64,000 nt of DNA from an uncultured Peptostreptococcaceae bacterium (GCA_910588185.1 CAJUQR010000001.1:186001-250000), one strand, 5' to 3'. Positions 36,708-45,869 are shown, counted from the first letter of the stretch. Numbers and translations: made by a program. The notes: generated by a model not told the origin, from the letters alone.

Positions 36708-36728
36708 TTTGCTGCTCCTTCTTTATGT

Positions 36729-37193
36729 TTATATATATCGCACATAGAAATCCATTTTTTCAGACTCATATCCCAGCTTTTCATAAAAAGCTTTTGCTCC
36801 CGGATTAGTTTCTTCATACTGGAATTGAATCCTTTTATATTCTCTTTCGCGTGCGTAATTTTCCAACTCCTTCATGACCTGCCTGCCAAAACCTTTGCCT
36901 TGGTAATCAGATTTTATATAAAGATCATCTATTATAAGCGCCTTTCCTTGTGCCCAAACGCTGAAAATCATCATTAAATTGGCAAACCCTATAATTTCAC
37001 CTTGATGTTCAATCATAAAGATAGTTATGTGCTAAGGGTTTTTAATAGCCTCGTCAAATGTTTTTGCTAATTCCTCATGTTTTGACTCGTCTACATTATT
37101 CCAAAAATCACTGTTTGCAATTTCAAACTTCATGAAATCAATATTTAATTTAACCCATAGATTTTTCTCCTCTGCTTTTGCAAATCTAATCAT
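36729..37193 (-). pseudogene. GNAT acetyltransferase interrupted by in-frame TAG
   Basis: Reading from ATG at 37193, the frame is a normal GNAT start (MIRFAKAEEKNLWVK) for 53 codons, then TAG at 37034-37032, then continues in the same frame through the rest of a GNAT domain. The acetyl-CoA loop YIKSDYQGKGFGRQVMKELE and NPGAKAFYEKLGYE are intact. A single GAG-to-TAG change would explain it. An ATG at 37016 (codon 60) could restart a 95-aa fragment lacking strand 1-2. The ATG at 37193 overlaps the stop codon of the upstream gene. It is either a nonsense allele or read-through; I favour nonsense. Confidence 0.8.
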
Positions 37194-37977
37194 GCTTTCA
37201 CCTTGTTTACGATTTCACTCTCTATTATTCCAAGATCTAACATTCCATTTTCACTGTCATATGTTACTATGAGATTCTTCCATGGCACTATTCCCGCTTC
37301 TTCATATATGTCCATCTTCCATTTGTGATGGCTCATATATTTTTTATTATTTGTAAGACCACAATGCTCCCAATATATTATTCTATCGTCATCAGTTCTT
37401 ATTGTAAAGTCAGGAGCAAACTCTGTTCCTTTTATCGTAAGAATTTGTTCATATCTAAATGGTATATCGTGTTCATATAACCTTTCAGCTATGGGCACCT
37501 CAGATTTTGATCTGACTTTTAAACCATGTGAAGTAGTATGTATTTTTTTCTCCGACATGTATGTGCTCTGTTTATATGGCTGTGCTTGCCAATCTGATTT
37601 TTGAAACGCCATAAATAAATATTCTTTCGGAAGATTAGCTATTCTTTCTGGAAGCTTTTTCACGATGTTATAATAGAAAGGTTCTTCATATTTATCTAAA
37701 AATTTTTTAAAGCTATTACATCATTCTCAAGTATCTTACATTCTTCTTTTAAATATTCTTTTTGTACTAAAAGGCTTAATTTGCAAACATCTTTATTAAT
37801 ACTTTTTCTTACTCTTTTTCCATCTACATTATCTACCTGAAAAAATGTTTGTTTCCCATTTCTCTTTACTTGAACTATTCTTCCGTTAGGACACGCTTCA
37901 AAAGCCTTGTTGGCTTTTTGAAGTTGTTTTTCATAGAAAGCCAACATTTCTTCAAAAAATTCTTTATTTTGATACAT
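37190..37977 (-). pseudogene. Frameshifted PD-(D/E)XK nuclease-like gene
   Basis: Two adjacent frames look like one gene. The first (37977-37696, 93 aa) has EKQLQKANKAFEACPNGRIV and DGKRVRKSINKD. It ends at TAG right after a run of six A and five T (plus 37702-37712). Shifting by -1 at the A run continues through KKFLDKYEEPFYYNIVKKLP into the second part (157 aa, ATG at 37663). That part has VRSKSEVPIAERLYEHDIPF, APDFTI and YWEHCGL, the PD-(D/E)XK core. I recall single-chain homologues in Clostridia with this domain order. The A-AAA-AAT context could also support programmed -1 slippage. Confidence 0.7.
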
Positions 37978-38228
37978 TTTTCACCTCAAAATTTACCATT
38001 GTTGTCCAATCTCTCAAATATCTTTTAAATAGCCAACCATTTTTTAAAAAAATGTTGGCAAAAAATCAAAGTAATTAAAAACTGTACAACATTATAAATA
38101 AATTCAGTGAAAATCATCATATTATGGATATATATGTTGCTACTTTTTTAATCACAATCAAAATCATACAACATAACCCATATTTTTACAACCATTATTT
38201 TACATTTATTTCCATCACACTTATAAAA
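37978..38228. other. AT-rich spacer between ornithine sub-operons
   Basis: No reading frame of note. It presumably holds the promoter for the 37977-33370 transcript. I see no clear -35/-10 pair or structured RNA. Confidence 0.4.
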
Positions 38229-38254
38229 AGGGCCGAGCTATGAAGCCCAGCCCT
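38229..38254 (-). terminator. Terminator after oraE
   Basis: Minus-strand stem AGGGCTGGGC / GCTCGGCCCT with loop TTCATA (two mismatch/wobble positions), followed by TTTTTAT. Confidence 0.85.
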
Positions 38255-38267
38255 CAAAAGCAAGCTT

Positions 38268-40481
38268 TTATTTTTCGCCTCTTCTTCTCTGTCTTTCTTC
38301 AGCTAAGAAAGTAGCAACGTCGATACCATGTGAGTTTCTTCCGAATCCCATATCGATACCTGTCTTAACAGCTTCTTCAGGAATAACCTGTGTTCCGCCT
38401 GCGCAGATGATAACTTTATCTCTGATTCCTTTTTCTACACAAAGATCGTGAATTCTCTTCATATTCTTGTAGTGAACGTTATCATGAGAAATAATAGTGG
38501 AAGCAAGAATTGCTTCTGCATTTTCCTCTATACAAGCATCTACCATCTTTTCTACAGGAACAGAAGTGCCCAGATATACGCATTCGATACCCCACTTCTC
38601 TATACCGCCGTGTTTAATGTTGATGATTTCTCTCATGCCTACAGAGTGCTCATCTTCACCGACTGTACCGCATACAACCTTCATGTGCTCATGCCCTTCA
38701 AATTCATCATACAACTCTTTGTCTGACAAATAATGTGGTTCAGGCGGTATTTCAAGAGAATTCAAGTCTATATCAAAGTCAACTCTTCCTTTGAGCTCAA
38801 TTCTTGTGCCTTCCGCATCCTGCATAACTTCCGCAGAAATAACTTCAGGATCAACCAAGCCGAGTTTTCTTCCAAGCTCAACAGCCGCAGCTTCTGCAAC
38901 TCTCTTATTAATAGGCAGCATCATTGTAAGCATAACAACTCTGTCACCACACCACTCAACTTCAGGAGTAATTACATCGCCTGTTCTGTATTTAGCAACC
39001 TTGTCAAGTCTTACATTTACATTATCAATATCGTCTAACTCATCTATATAAACGATCTTGCTTCTGTCTTCAAAAGTACATCCGCCGATTAAAGCTGATG
39101 GATTCTCAGGGTCTCCGCCATACTGCTCTACATTATTATATCCGTAATGAGCAGTTACAGGAGCCATATAATCTTCATCTCTTTCAAAGATAAATCCGTA
39201 ACCTACACCGCCCTCAATCTTACGAGCGATACCATCGCCGTTTCTTTCAGGATATTTTGCAGAGTCAACAAAGAATCCGTCCTGAACAGCCTGGAAGTAT
39301 CCACCGTTTTCAACGATTTCTTCCATGAACAAAAGTGCTCTTTCTTTAAGATCTCTTGCGATTTCTCTAAGCGGACCGTCTTTTTTCAGTTCAACCATAT
39401 CCATCAAGCCGTCTAATCCTATAAGAGTTTGCTTTGCAGTATCGCAAGCTTCCATGTTATAGATGTGCCAAGGAACGTTTCTTCCTTCATCAGGTGTAAT
39501 TGTTGACTGAATATCAGCTCTTGTCAATTTAGAGATAAGCATATTCATTACGTGTGTAACTGTAGCCTCTCTTGCAGATGACTGAATATACTTGGTATTC
39601 ATCTGAGCTCTCATTTTATATCTGTCACAAATGTCTCTAAGTGCAACTGCATAAGGTAAATCCATATATACACATGGAGCAGGAGTTGCTGTAGGAGGCA
39701 CTGTTGACAGTGAAATGTTTTCAGGCTTAATACCTACTTTTTCTGAAAATCTTGAGTTAATAGCATGCTGAACGATAAGCTCAGGCATTACTTTCCAAGC
39801 TTCTCTTGCAGTAGCATTAGCATTATGAGCTCCATCGATCTGAAGCATATCAGCCCATGCCATAATCTTTTTAGATTCACAAGCATCTACGAAAGATCTT
39901 ACACAGTTAACATCTCTGTAAAGTACATTATACTGCGGATCCTGGTGAGCTCCGTTGACACCCTCTTCCGCAAAAAGAACTGCTACATCAGGACCAGCAA
40001 CGCCGGATACGTATGAATGATAGTTAATTGGACGACCAACTTCGTCTTCAATCATATCTATAGCTTTTCTCTGTGCTCTTAGCTGTTTTCTTGTGATAGG
40101 AACACCGCCTATACCTTGCGGGGTACCTTCCATCAAACCATCTATGTGGGACTGACCCATATGTCTGATTACCATCAAATGATCTGCACCATGCCATGCA
40201 CCCATTCTCATTCTTCTGATATCATCTTCAAATCTTCCTGAGGCGATTTCAGTAGTAATAGTCTGCATAGGCTGCGGATCTATGTCTTCCATGAACTTAG
40301 CCGGAGGAAGCGGAACACTTTGCTTTAACGGTTCAGAAATCTCTTGGTATTCAAAAGGTCCCATATGCTGATCTTCAGCCTTTTTTCTCCAAGTCCATCC
40401 TCTTCTTCTAGGTTCATATTTGTCAAGGTCTTTAAGAATATTGACAATATCTAATTTTTCATTTCTTTTTAATTCTGTCAT
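38268..40481 (-). CDS. oraE: D-ornithine 4,5-aminomutase large subunit
   Basis: 737-aa B12- and PLP-dependent subunit. It moves the terminal amino group of D-ornithine to C4, giving 2,4-diaminopentanoate. The base-off cobalamin motif DxHxxG is EDEHSVG, with the axial His at residue 612. Lys 623 in INIKHGG is placed 11 residues later, the same spacing I recall between the cobalamin His and PLP Lys in the Clostridium sticklandii enzyme. The N-terminal ~550 residues form the catalytic barrel. It overlaps oraS by one base. It is the last gene of the ord-ortAB-oraSE operon; the adenosylcobalamin needed is consistent with the cob operon at 5-9 kb. Confidence 0.95.
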   Translation of the reverse strand: MTELKRNEKLDIVNILKDLDKYEPRRRGWTWRKKAEDQHMGPFEYQEISEPLKQSVPLPPAKFMEDIDPQPMQTITTEIASGRFEDDIRRMRMGAWHGADHLMVIRHMGQSHIDGLMEGTPQGIGGVPITRKQLRAQRKAIDMIEDEVGRPINYHSYVSGVAGPDVAVLFAEEGVNGAHQDPQYNVLYRDVNCVRSFVDACESKKIMAWADMLQIDGAHNANATAREAWKVMPELIVQHAINSRFSEKVGIKPENISLSTVPPTATPAPCVYMDLPYAVALRDICDRYKMRAQMNTKYIQSSAREATVTHVMNMLISKLTRADIQSTITPDEGRNVPWHIYNMEACDTAKQTLIGLDGLMDMVELKKDGPLREIARDLKERALLFMEEIVENGGYFQAVQDGFFVDSAKYPERNGDGIARKIEGGVGYGFIFERDEDYMAPVTAHYGYNNVEQYGGDPENPSALIGGCTFEDRSKIVYIDELDDIDNVNVRLDKVAKYRTGDVITPEVEWCGDRVVMLTMMLPINKRVAEAAAVELGRKLGLVDPEVISAEVMQDAEGTRIELKGRVDFDIDLNSLEIPPEPHYLSDKELYDEFEGHEHMKVVCGTVGEDEHSVGMREIINIKHGGIEKWGIECVYLGTSVPVEKMVDACIEENAEAILASTIISHDNVHYKNMKRIHDLCVEKGIRDKVIICAGGTQVIPEEAVKTGIDMGFGRNSHGIDVATFLAEERQRRRGEK

Positions 40482-40846
40482 TATTTCTTACCTCCCTTGA
40501 AAGCTTCTACGAGTTTATCCCAGCCCTCACCTTTAGCAAGTTTGATGCTGGCGTCTCTAATTGATATGTCTTCCATTTTTGAAAGTTTATAAACACAGTG
40601 ACCGCAGCCTTTTCCCATCAAACCGTGATCCATAGCGTGATTTACGATTGGCATACAGTCAAGGGAAGATACTCCCATTCTCAAAAGAACTGATCTTTCA
40701 ACTGACGGTGTTGTGTTCTTTCTTCCAAGTTCAAGAAGCGGGTCAACAACTTTGTCTGTTAATTCCCAGAATCTTGCATAAAGTTCTTCATCTGTAAGAT
40801 TGGCAATATGTTGTCTTCTTACTTCAAAATCATCTGCTCTTTTCAT
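40481..40846 (-). CDS. oraS: D-ornithine 4,5-aminomutase small subunit
   Basis: 121-aa partner of OraE. Features are the N-terminal KRADDFEVRRQHIANLTDEEL, ELGRKNTTPSVERSVLLRMG near residue 39, and GLMGKGCGHCVYKLSK near 74. The length matches known OraS. It lies between ortB (23 bases) and oraE (1-base overlap), the standard order. Confidence 0.93.
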   Translation of the reverse strand: MKRADDFEVRRQHIANLTDEELYARFWELTDKVVDPLLELGRKNTTPSVERSVLLRMGVSSLDCMPIVNHAMDHGLMGKGCGHCVYKLSKMEDISIRDASIKLAKGEGWDKLVEAFKGGKK

Positions 40847-40869
40847 CCTTTAATCTCCTATTTATTATT

Positions 40870-42285
40870 TTACAGTCCTAATTCTTCAATTGCTTTTTTT
40901 ACAAAATCAACATCAGTTTTAGTTTCAACTGCTAAAAATTCATAATCTGCATCAGTAAGCTCTTTAACACCGGATTTTACGATGGACTTTTTAATTAGAG
41001 ACTTTCTGAAATGATTAATATCCGCTTCTTGATATTTAATATATCTGGGATCTTTAGGAAGCACAATATTTACACCAGGCTTATCTTCTGCCGACGGATC
41101 TCCAAATTTAATTTCAATCCCGTTCTCTCTTGCAAAAGCCAGCTGAGGCTGAATATGTTTTCCTGCGCCTGTGTACTCAGTCTCACTAACTACGATAATC
41201 GCATCTTCAGGAAGCTCCTGAGCCAGTGAAAATGCTGCTGCTAAAGCAGTATTTCCGGCAGGGCCTCTCTCAATTCCTTCAAGATTAGCCAAAGCCTCTG
41301 TCAAGTACATTACTTCGCCCTGTTTAACTGTTACATAACGATCTGCATAGCGAAGAGGTCTTGCTGCTGAACGAGGAACATCTGAATGGTCAGGATCAGT
41401 TGCATAAGGAACACCAAATCCTGTATGTCCTGTAGTACATGACTTTCTGTTAAACTGATTATCTGAAGCCATATGAAGTCCTGTCAAATCTATAGAAGCA
41501 GCTATCATTTGAGTGTTAACACATCCTGCTTTGAGAAGTCCTCTTGCAGTTCCTGTCAGCATTCCGCCGCCTGCATTGGTGCAAACAACCATGTCAGGAT
41601 CCTTGCCAACCATTTCACGGCACTGCATTGCAATTTCATATCCTAAAGTTTCTACGCCTGCGATTCCAAAAGGAGAATACAAAGAAGCGTTAAAATATCC
41701 TGTGTCCTCCAATACGGAAAGGAATGTGTAGAAAAGTTCAGGACCTACTGTAAGCTGAATTACTTCTGCCCCATAAGCTTCACATTTTCTTGCCTTTTCA
41801 ATTATTTCAGGCTGTCCTATTCCCTTAGAATCATAACATTCCTGAACTATTATACATTCTAGCCCCTGCATTGCTGCCTGAGATGCAACAGCTGCTCCGT
41901 AATTACCGGAAGTTGCCGCCATTACGCCCTTATATCCCAGCTTTTTAGCGTGTGCCACTGCACAAGCAGCTCTTCTTGCCTTAAAACTTCCTGAAGCGTT
42001 TGCCGCCTCATCTTTTGCAAAAATTCTTGCTCCATAACCAGGTTTTGCATACTTTCTTGAAAGAGCTGAAAGGTTTCTAAGCTCAATAAGAGGCGTATTG
42101 CCAACTGCTGTTCTAGCTTGTATCTTAGCCACTTCATCTAAAGTATATCCTGTTGATTTCATCAACGATTCATAATCAAACGCAACAGAACCTGATTCAA
42201 AATCGTTATAATCAAGTCCAAGCGCTTCTTTCATGATATCGTTGGATCTTCCCATTACGGAATCATAATCTTTTGCCAATGTCAT
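40870..42285 (-). CDS. ortB: 2-amino-4-oxopentanoate thiolase, beta subunit
   Basis: 471-aa PLP-dependent fold type II protein. The PLP lysine is in ASGSFKARRAACAVAHAK near residue 100, and the phosphate loop is TNAGGGMLTG near 236. With OrtA it cleaves 2-amino-4-oxopentanoate with CoA to acetyl-CoA and alanine. Its ATG overlaps the ortA stop by one base. Confidence 0.93.
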   Translation of the reverse strand: MTLAKDYDSVMGRSNDIMKEALGLDYNDFESGSVAFDYESLMKSTGYTLDEVAKIQARTAVGNTPLIELRNLSALSRKYAKPGYGARIFAKDEAANASGSFKARRAACAVAHAKKLGYKGVMAATSGNYGAAVASQAAMQGLECIIVQECYDSKGIGQPEIIEKARKCEAYGAEVIQLTVGPELFYTFLSVLEDTGYFNASLYSPFGIAGVETLGYEIAMQCREMVGKDPDMVVCTNAGGGMLTGTARGLLKAGCVNTQMIAASIDLTGLHMASDNQFNRKSCTTGHTGFGVPYATDPDHSDVPRSAARPLRYADRYVTVKQGEVMYLTEALANLEGIERGPAGNTALAAAFSLAQELPEDAIIVVSETEYTGAGKHIQPQLAFARENGIEIKFGDPSAEDKPGVNIVLPKDPRYIKYQEADINHFRKSLIKKSIVKSGVKELTDADYEFLAVETKTDVDFVKKAIEELGL

Positions 42286-42584
42286 TATTTGTCACCCCCG
42301 AACATGATTTCCCTCAATTGTTTATCAATCTGTATGATTTCGGGAACAAATTTGCCATAGCTATGTGTATAATATGGGTCAACTTCAAGCAGCGTCCCTT
42401 TTTCAAGACGATTTGACGCTGTCTTTACAGTTACAACATCTCCGATTTCTGCGTCTTCCTGCAGAAATCCCTTAGTCCACATCTGTAAATCACACTTCTG
42501 TGTATCTTCAGGGAGCTTCGCAGTTCTTTCATCAGCTTTTAAAACGATAGAATGAATGCGTACCCAATCACCTTTTTTAGCCAT
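42285..42584 (-). CDS. ortA: 2-amino-4-oxopentanoate thiolase, alpha subunit
   Basis: 99-aa small subunit. It starts KKGDWVRIHSIVLKADERT and has YYTHSYGKFVPEI near residue 70. The gene neighbourhood (ord upstream, ortB overlapping downstream) identifies it as OrtA. The fold is small and beta-rich. Confidence 0.92.
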   Translation of the reverse strand: MAKKGDWVRIHSIVLKADERTAKLPEDTQKCDLQMWTKGFLQEDAEIGDVVTVKTASNRLEKGTLLEVDPYYTHSYGKFVPEIIQIDKQLREIMFGGDK

Positions 42585-42606
42585 TTTATTAATCTCCTAC
42601 TTATAA

Positions 42607-43668
42607 TTATTTAACTAATTTGCAATCTTCTTCGATAAGATCTCTCATATCTCCCATGATTGCTCTTGGAACAGGAATGTCTATCATAGTCTTAAGACCA
42701 GGTCTTGCATTGATTACATGTGGAATTGTATTCATGATCATAGCCATTGTTCCGATTCCGCCTTCGATTTCAGGATTGTTTGACATATTTACAGGAGGGT
42801 TTCCTTTAATTTCTACATAGTCTCCTGTGTGAACGCCAACCTGTTCAGGTTCAATCTGCTGCGGATGATCCATTTCGATCTTAACTTCTCCGTCAACAGT
42901 TCCCCAGCCTTTCATTGCAACACCTGCTACGCTTCCTGCTGCTGCAAATCCATAAGGAGATTTTCTGTCAACATCAGTAACGATTGGTTCCATATCCTGT
43001 TCAAATTTATCAAGCTTCCATCCCAGAGCATCACAAATCATGCCAACTGATTCAGCAAATCCAACGTGACCTGCCATGGTTCCGTCTGCCTTTCTTGCAT
43101 TGAAATCTTCAACAGAAACACCTATTCCCTGTTCTTCCATTACTGCAGGACCAAATGGGGATAAGCTGTTAACTCTTCTTGATACGATATGATCAACAGT
43201 TTCACAAGCACCGGTCCAGAGGATTACAAGTAAATCCATAATAAGACCAGGGTTAATACCTGTTCCCAGTACAGTTACGCCGTTCTTCTTTGCGATTTCA
43301 TCAAGCTGTTTAGCAAGTTCAGGTTCCTGAGCCTGAGGATAAGCCATTTCTTCAGCTGAAGTTATAGCGTTCATTCCTCTTTCCATTACGAAAACAAGTT
43401 TATCATACACATCTTTTGTAAATGAGTTTGTACAAACTACAACGATATCTGCTACGCCTTCTTTGATTACATCTTCTGCAGTTCCAACGATAACGTCTTC
43501 CCTGTCTCCTCTTTCAATACCTGGGATAACTTCATACATACTCTTTCCAAGCTTAGCGCCGATATCAATAGCTCCAACGATATCTACTCCTTGCTTCTTT
43601 GTAAGCATCTTAGCAATTCCGCCGCCCATTGCGCCGAGACCCCAAATAATTACTTTTACATTCTTCAT
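42607..43668 (-). CDS. ord: 2,4-diaminopentanoate dehydrogenase
   Basis: 353-aa NAD(P)-dependent dehydrogenase. The Rossmann loop is IIWGLGAMGGGIAKML at residues 7-22, and GTGINPGLIMDLL lies near 136. It deaminates 2,4-diaminopentanoate to 2-amino-4-oxopentanoate. It is the first gene of the operon, 61 bases after the sigma-54 promoter at 43729-43743, with an AGGGA ribosome site. Confidence 0.94.
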   Translation of the reverse strand: MKNVKVIIWGLGAMGGGIAKMLTKKQGVDIVGAIDIGAKLGKSMYEVIPGIERGDREDVIVGTAEDVIKEGVADIVVVCTNSFTKDVYDKLVFVMERGMNAITSAEEMAYPQAQEPELAKQLDEIAKKNGVTVLGTGINPGLIMDLLVILWTGACETVDHIVSRRVNSLSPFGPAVMEEQGIGVSVEDFNARKADGTMAGHVGFAESVGMICDALGWKLDKFEQDMEPIVTDVDRKSPYGFAAAGSVAGVAMKGWGTVDGEVKIEMDHPQQIEPEQVGVHTGDYVEIKGNPPVNMSNNPEIEGGIGTMAMIMNTIPHVINARPGLKTMIDIPVPRAIMGDMRDLIEEDCKLVK

Positions 43669-43728
43669 CCCTGTTTCTCCTTCTCTCTAATTAAATTTAA
43701 ATTAAATCCGTAATCGCATATATATAAA

Positions 43729-43743
43729 GCAAATTCTATGCCA
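43729..43743 (-). promoter_or_regulatory. Sigma-54 promoter of the ornithine operon
   Basis: On the minus strand TGGCATAGAATTTGC fits the -24/-12 consensus exactly, 60 bases before the ord ATG. Confidence 0.85.
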
Positions 43744-43908
43744 TATAGACTTTTGAACATTGTATACTTATTGGCTTGTTTTTATTTGCATAAAATTCAA
43801 AATCATTGGAAAAATCCATCGTTTTGTGCATATTTTTACAATTAAATTTTTTCCTTTTGATGTAATTTTTACTCATGTTTTCTTAAAAAATTTTTCTTCT
43901 TCTATATC

Positions 43909-43946
43909 TGCAAATATTTTTGCATTTTAGTGCAAATATTTTTGCT
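43909..43946 (-). promoter_or_regulatory. Tandem enhancer sites for the ornithine regulator
   Basis: Two copies of an inverted repeat: TGCAAATATTTTTGCA (43909-43924) and TGCAAATATTTTTGCT (43931-43946), 22 bases apart centre to centre and 165-205 bases upstream of the sigma-54 promoter. A third identical copy precedes the regulator gene. Confidence 0.75.
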
Positions 43947-43971
43947 TCACACGTTCTTATCACCATAAAAA

Positions 43972-43990
43972 TCCCCGGTCATGCCGGGGA
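43972..43990 (-). terminator. Terminator after the ornithine regulator gene
   Basis: Minus-strand stem TCCCCGG / CCGGGGA with a 5-base loop, followed by TTTTTATGG. Confidence 0.85.
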
Positions 43991-43999
43991 CTAAAACAA

Positions 44000-45403
44000 C
44001 TATATATTTATTTTATATTTTTTTAATTTATGCTGCAATGTTTGACGCTTTATTTGCAGCTTTTCTGCCGTCCTTGAAATATTACCGCTGCATTCAAGAA
44101 GTGCATCCTCTATAATCCTTAATTCTATCTCTTCTAAATATTTATCAAGGGGCAAATTGATTTCATGGGTTTTATCTTGCTGGCGGCTTTTTCTGCTTAT
44201 GGACGAAAGTGCCAGATTTTTCTCTGTCAAAACATGCTCTTTGTCTGCCATAGACACAGCCTGCTCTATTATATTTTCCAGCTCTCTTACATTGCCCGGG
44301 TAATCGTAAGCTTTTAATTTTTCAACTGCCCCATCAGAAACCATCCAAATTTCTTTTTCAAAACGTTTATTATGCTTTTCCAGGAATTTCTCAGCTAACA
44401 GAGGAATATCATCTTTACGCTCCCGAAGCGGAGGTATGGATAAATTTACAACATTTATACGATAAAATAAATCTTTTCTCAGTTTACCTTGCGCTATAAG
44501 TTCTGCCGGAGGCTCATTGACTGTTGCAATAATCCTCACATTTACAGGAATATCCTTTGTTCCTCCCACACGTCTTATATAATCTTCCTGCAAAACTCTA
44601 AGAAGTTTGCTCTGCAAATCATATGGCATTGCACTGATTTCGTCCAGCAGCAAAGTCCCACCATTGGCCTGTTCAAATAGACCTTCTCTGTCAACTGCCC
44701 CTGTAAAACTACCCTTAGATGTTCCAAATAAGATTCCTTCAAGCAGAGATTCCGGAATTGCGGCACAATTCTGTGCCAAAAAAGGTTTCTCTTTTCTTTT
44801 TCCTCCATAATGTATGCTCTGTGCAAATAACTCTTTACCTGTTCCTGTCTCTCCATATATAAATACCGAGGCATCGTTATCTGCCGCCTTTTTAGCTCTT
44901 TGTACCACCTGAGAAAAAGCAGGATTGGTGCCGTATATATCTTCAAAAGAATATCTCTTTATATTATCTTTTCTTACAATTTTTGAACTCCCTGGCGGAA
45001 TAGCCTCCTTTTGTAATTCAAGCAAAGTATCTGACATTTTCCTTATGTCAGTTATATCCTTGGCTATCTCCAGTGCTGCCACGGTCTCGCCATCTACAAC
45101 TATTGGAATAGTGCTGTTGACAGTGGTAATCTCCTTGCCATAAAAATTCTTATATGTCTGTTGCTCTTTAATAGTGGATTCTCCCTTGATTAAAGCCTTG
45201 AACATGGTGCTGTCGCCCACATGAAACTCCGGAAATGCTTCATGAAATTTTTTATCCAGTACATCTTCCATATTAACTTTTTCCATAGAGGCCATAGCAT
45301 TGTTATAGAATTTACCCACTCCATTTTTATCTACTATGTAAACGCCTTCATCTATATTTTCAATCAACTCTTGTAGTATTTTCTTATAATCTTCCTTCTT
45401 CAT
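44000..45403 (-). CDS. PAS/sigma-54 activator (RocR-like)
   Basis: 467 aa. An N-terminal PAS domain (1-115; IDEGVYIVDKNGVGKFYNNA) is followed by a sigma-54 AAA+ domain with Walker A YGETGTGKELFAQ near residue 180, the contact loop KGSFTGA and Walker B LLLDEISAM. The C-terminal Fis-like helix-turn-helix is GNISRTAEKLQIKRQTLQHK. There is no receiver domain, so a ligand or PAS cue, perhaps ornithine, should control it. It lies directly upstream of ord, which has a sigma-54 promoter with paired enhancer sites. A third site near its own start suggests autoregulation. Confidence 0.93.
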   Translation of the reverse strand: MKKEDYKKILQELIENIDEGVYIVDKNGVGKFYNNAMASMEKVNMEDVLDKKFHEAFPEFHVGDSTMFKALIKGESTIKEQQTYKNFYGKEITTVNSTIPIVVDGETVAALEIAKDITDIRKMSDTLLELQKEAIPPGSSKIVRKDNIKRYSFEDIYGTNPAFSQVVQRAKKAADNDASVFIYGETGTGKELFAQSIHYGGKRKEKPFLAQNCAAIPESLLEGILFGTSKGSFTGAVDREGLFEQANGGTLLLDEISAMPYDLQSKLLRVLQEDYIRRVGGTKDIPVNVRIIATVNEPPAELIAQGKLRKDLFYRINVVNLSIPPLRERKDDIPLLAEKFLEKHNKRFEKEIWMVSDGAVEKLKAYDYPGNVRELENIIEQAVSMADKEHVLTEKNLALSSISRKSRQQDKTHEINLPLDKYLEEIELRIIEDALLECSGNISRTAEKLQIKRQTLQHKLKKYKINI

Positions 45404-45448
45404 CGTATATCCTTTCTTTTTAATATCTTACCATGTTTTAACACCAAG

Positions 45449-45464
45449 TGCAAATATTTTTGCA
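45449..45464 (-). promoter_or_regulatory. Third enhancer-type site, before the regulator gene
   Basis: TGCAAATATTTTTGCA, identical to the site at 43909. It abuts a possible -35 (minus-strand TTGGTG, plus 42-47 of 454xx), so binding here could repress the regulator's own promoter. Confidence 0.65.
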
Positions 45465-45484
45465 CATATATTTTATTGTTTTCC

Positions 45485-45513
45485 TTGAAAAACCTGTCGT
45501 TTTCTGTCATAAT
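45485..45513 (+). promoter_or_regulatory. Promoter of the ArsR-type gene
   Basis: TTGAAA (45485-45490), 17-base spacer, CATAAT (45508-45513), 32 bases before the ATG. Confidence 0.65.
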
Positions 45514-45545
45514 ATATAAGGTAATTGTAAGAGAGGAAAAGACCT

Positions 45546-45869
45546 ATGAGATTAAGAAAAGATCAAGATGAAATGCAAGAAGAAGAGATTCTTTTGATAG
45601 CAAAGGTTTCAGATGCCCTTGCTCATCCTGCCAGGATAAATATTTTTAAATACATAATGCAGTCAAACCGTGCTATGGTTCAAGTCTGCAACAAAGACCT
45701 GGTTGCGCATTTTGACTATGCTCAGGCAACTATTTCACAACATACAAAAAAACTTATCGAGTCTGGCCTTGTCGAAGTCAAGAAACAAGATAAGTTTTCA
45801 TACTATTATGCAAATTTAGGTATGCTGATGCAATACTTAAATGCAACAAAAAAGTTTTCAGTATCTTAA
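45546..45869 (+). CDS. ArsR-family transcriptional regulator
   Basis: 107-aa winged-helix protein. The core is VSDALAHPARINIFKYIMQ (residues ~23-41), with recognition helix FDYAQATISQHTKKLIESG and a wing VEVKKQDKFSYYYAN. No ELCVCDL metal motif is seen, so the effector is unknown; a single Cys lies in VQVCNKDL. It is monocistronic and ends inside a terminator shared with rlmH. It might regulate the divergent sigma-54 activator gene, but no site proves it. Confidence 0.88.
   Translation: MRLRKDQDEMQEEEILLIAKVSDALAHPARINIFKYIMQSNRAMVQVCNKDLVAHFDYAQATISQHTKKLIESGLVEVKKQDKFSYYYANLGMLMQYLNATKKFSVS

Noticed and set aside
38733..39051. Plus-strand frames inside oraE
   Set aside because: Antisense frames over a highly conserved aminomutase gene, without ribosome sites.
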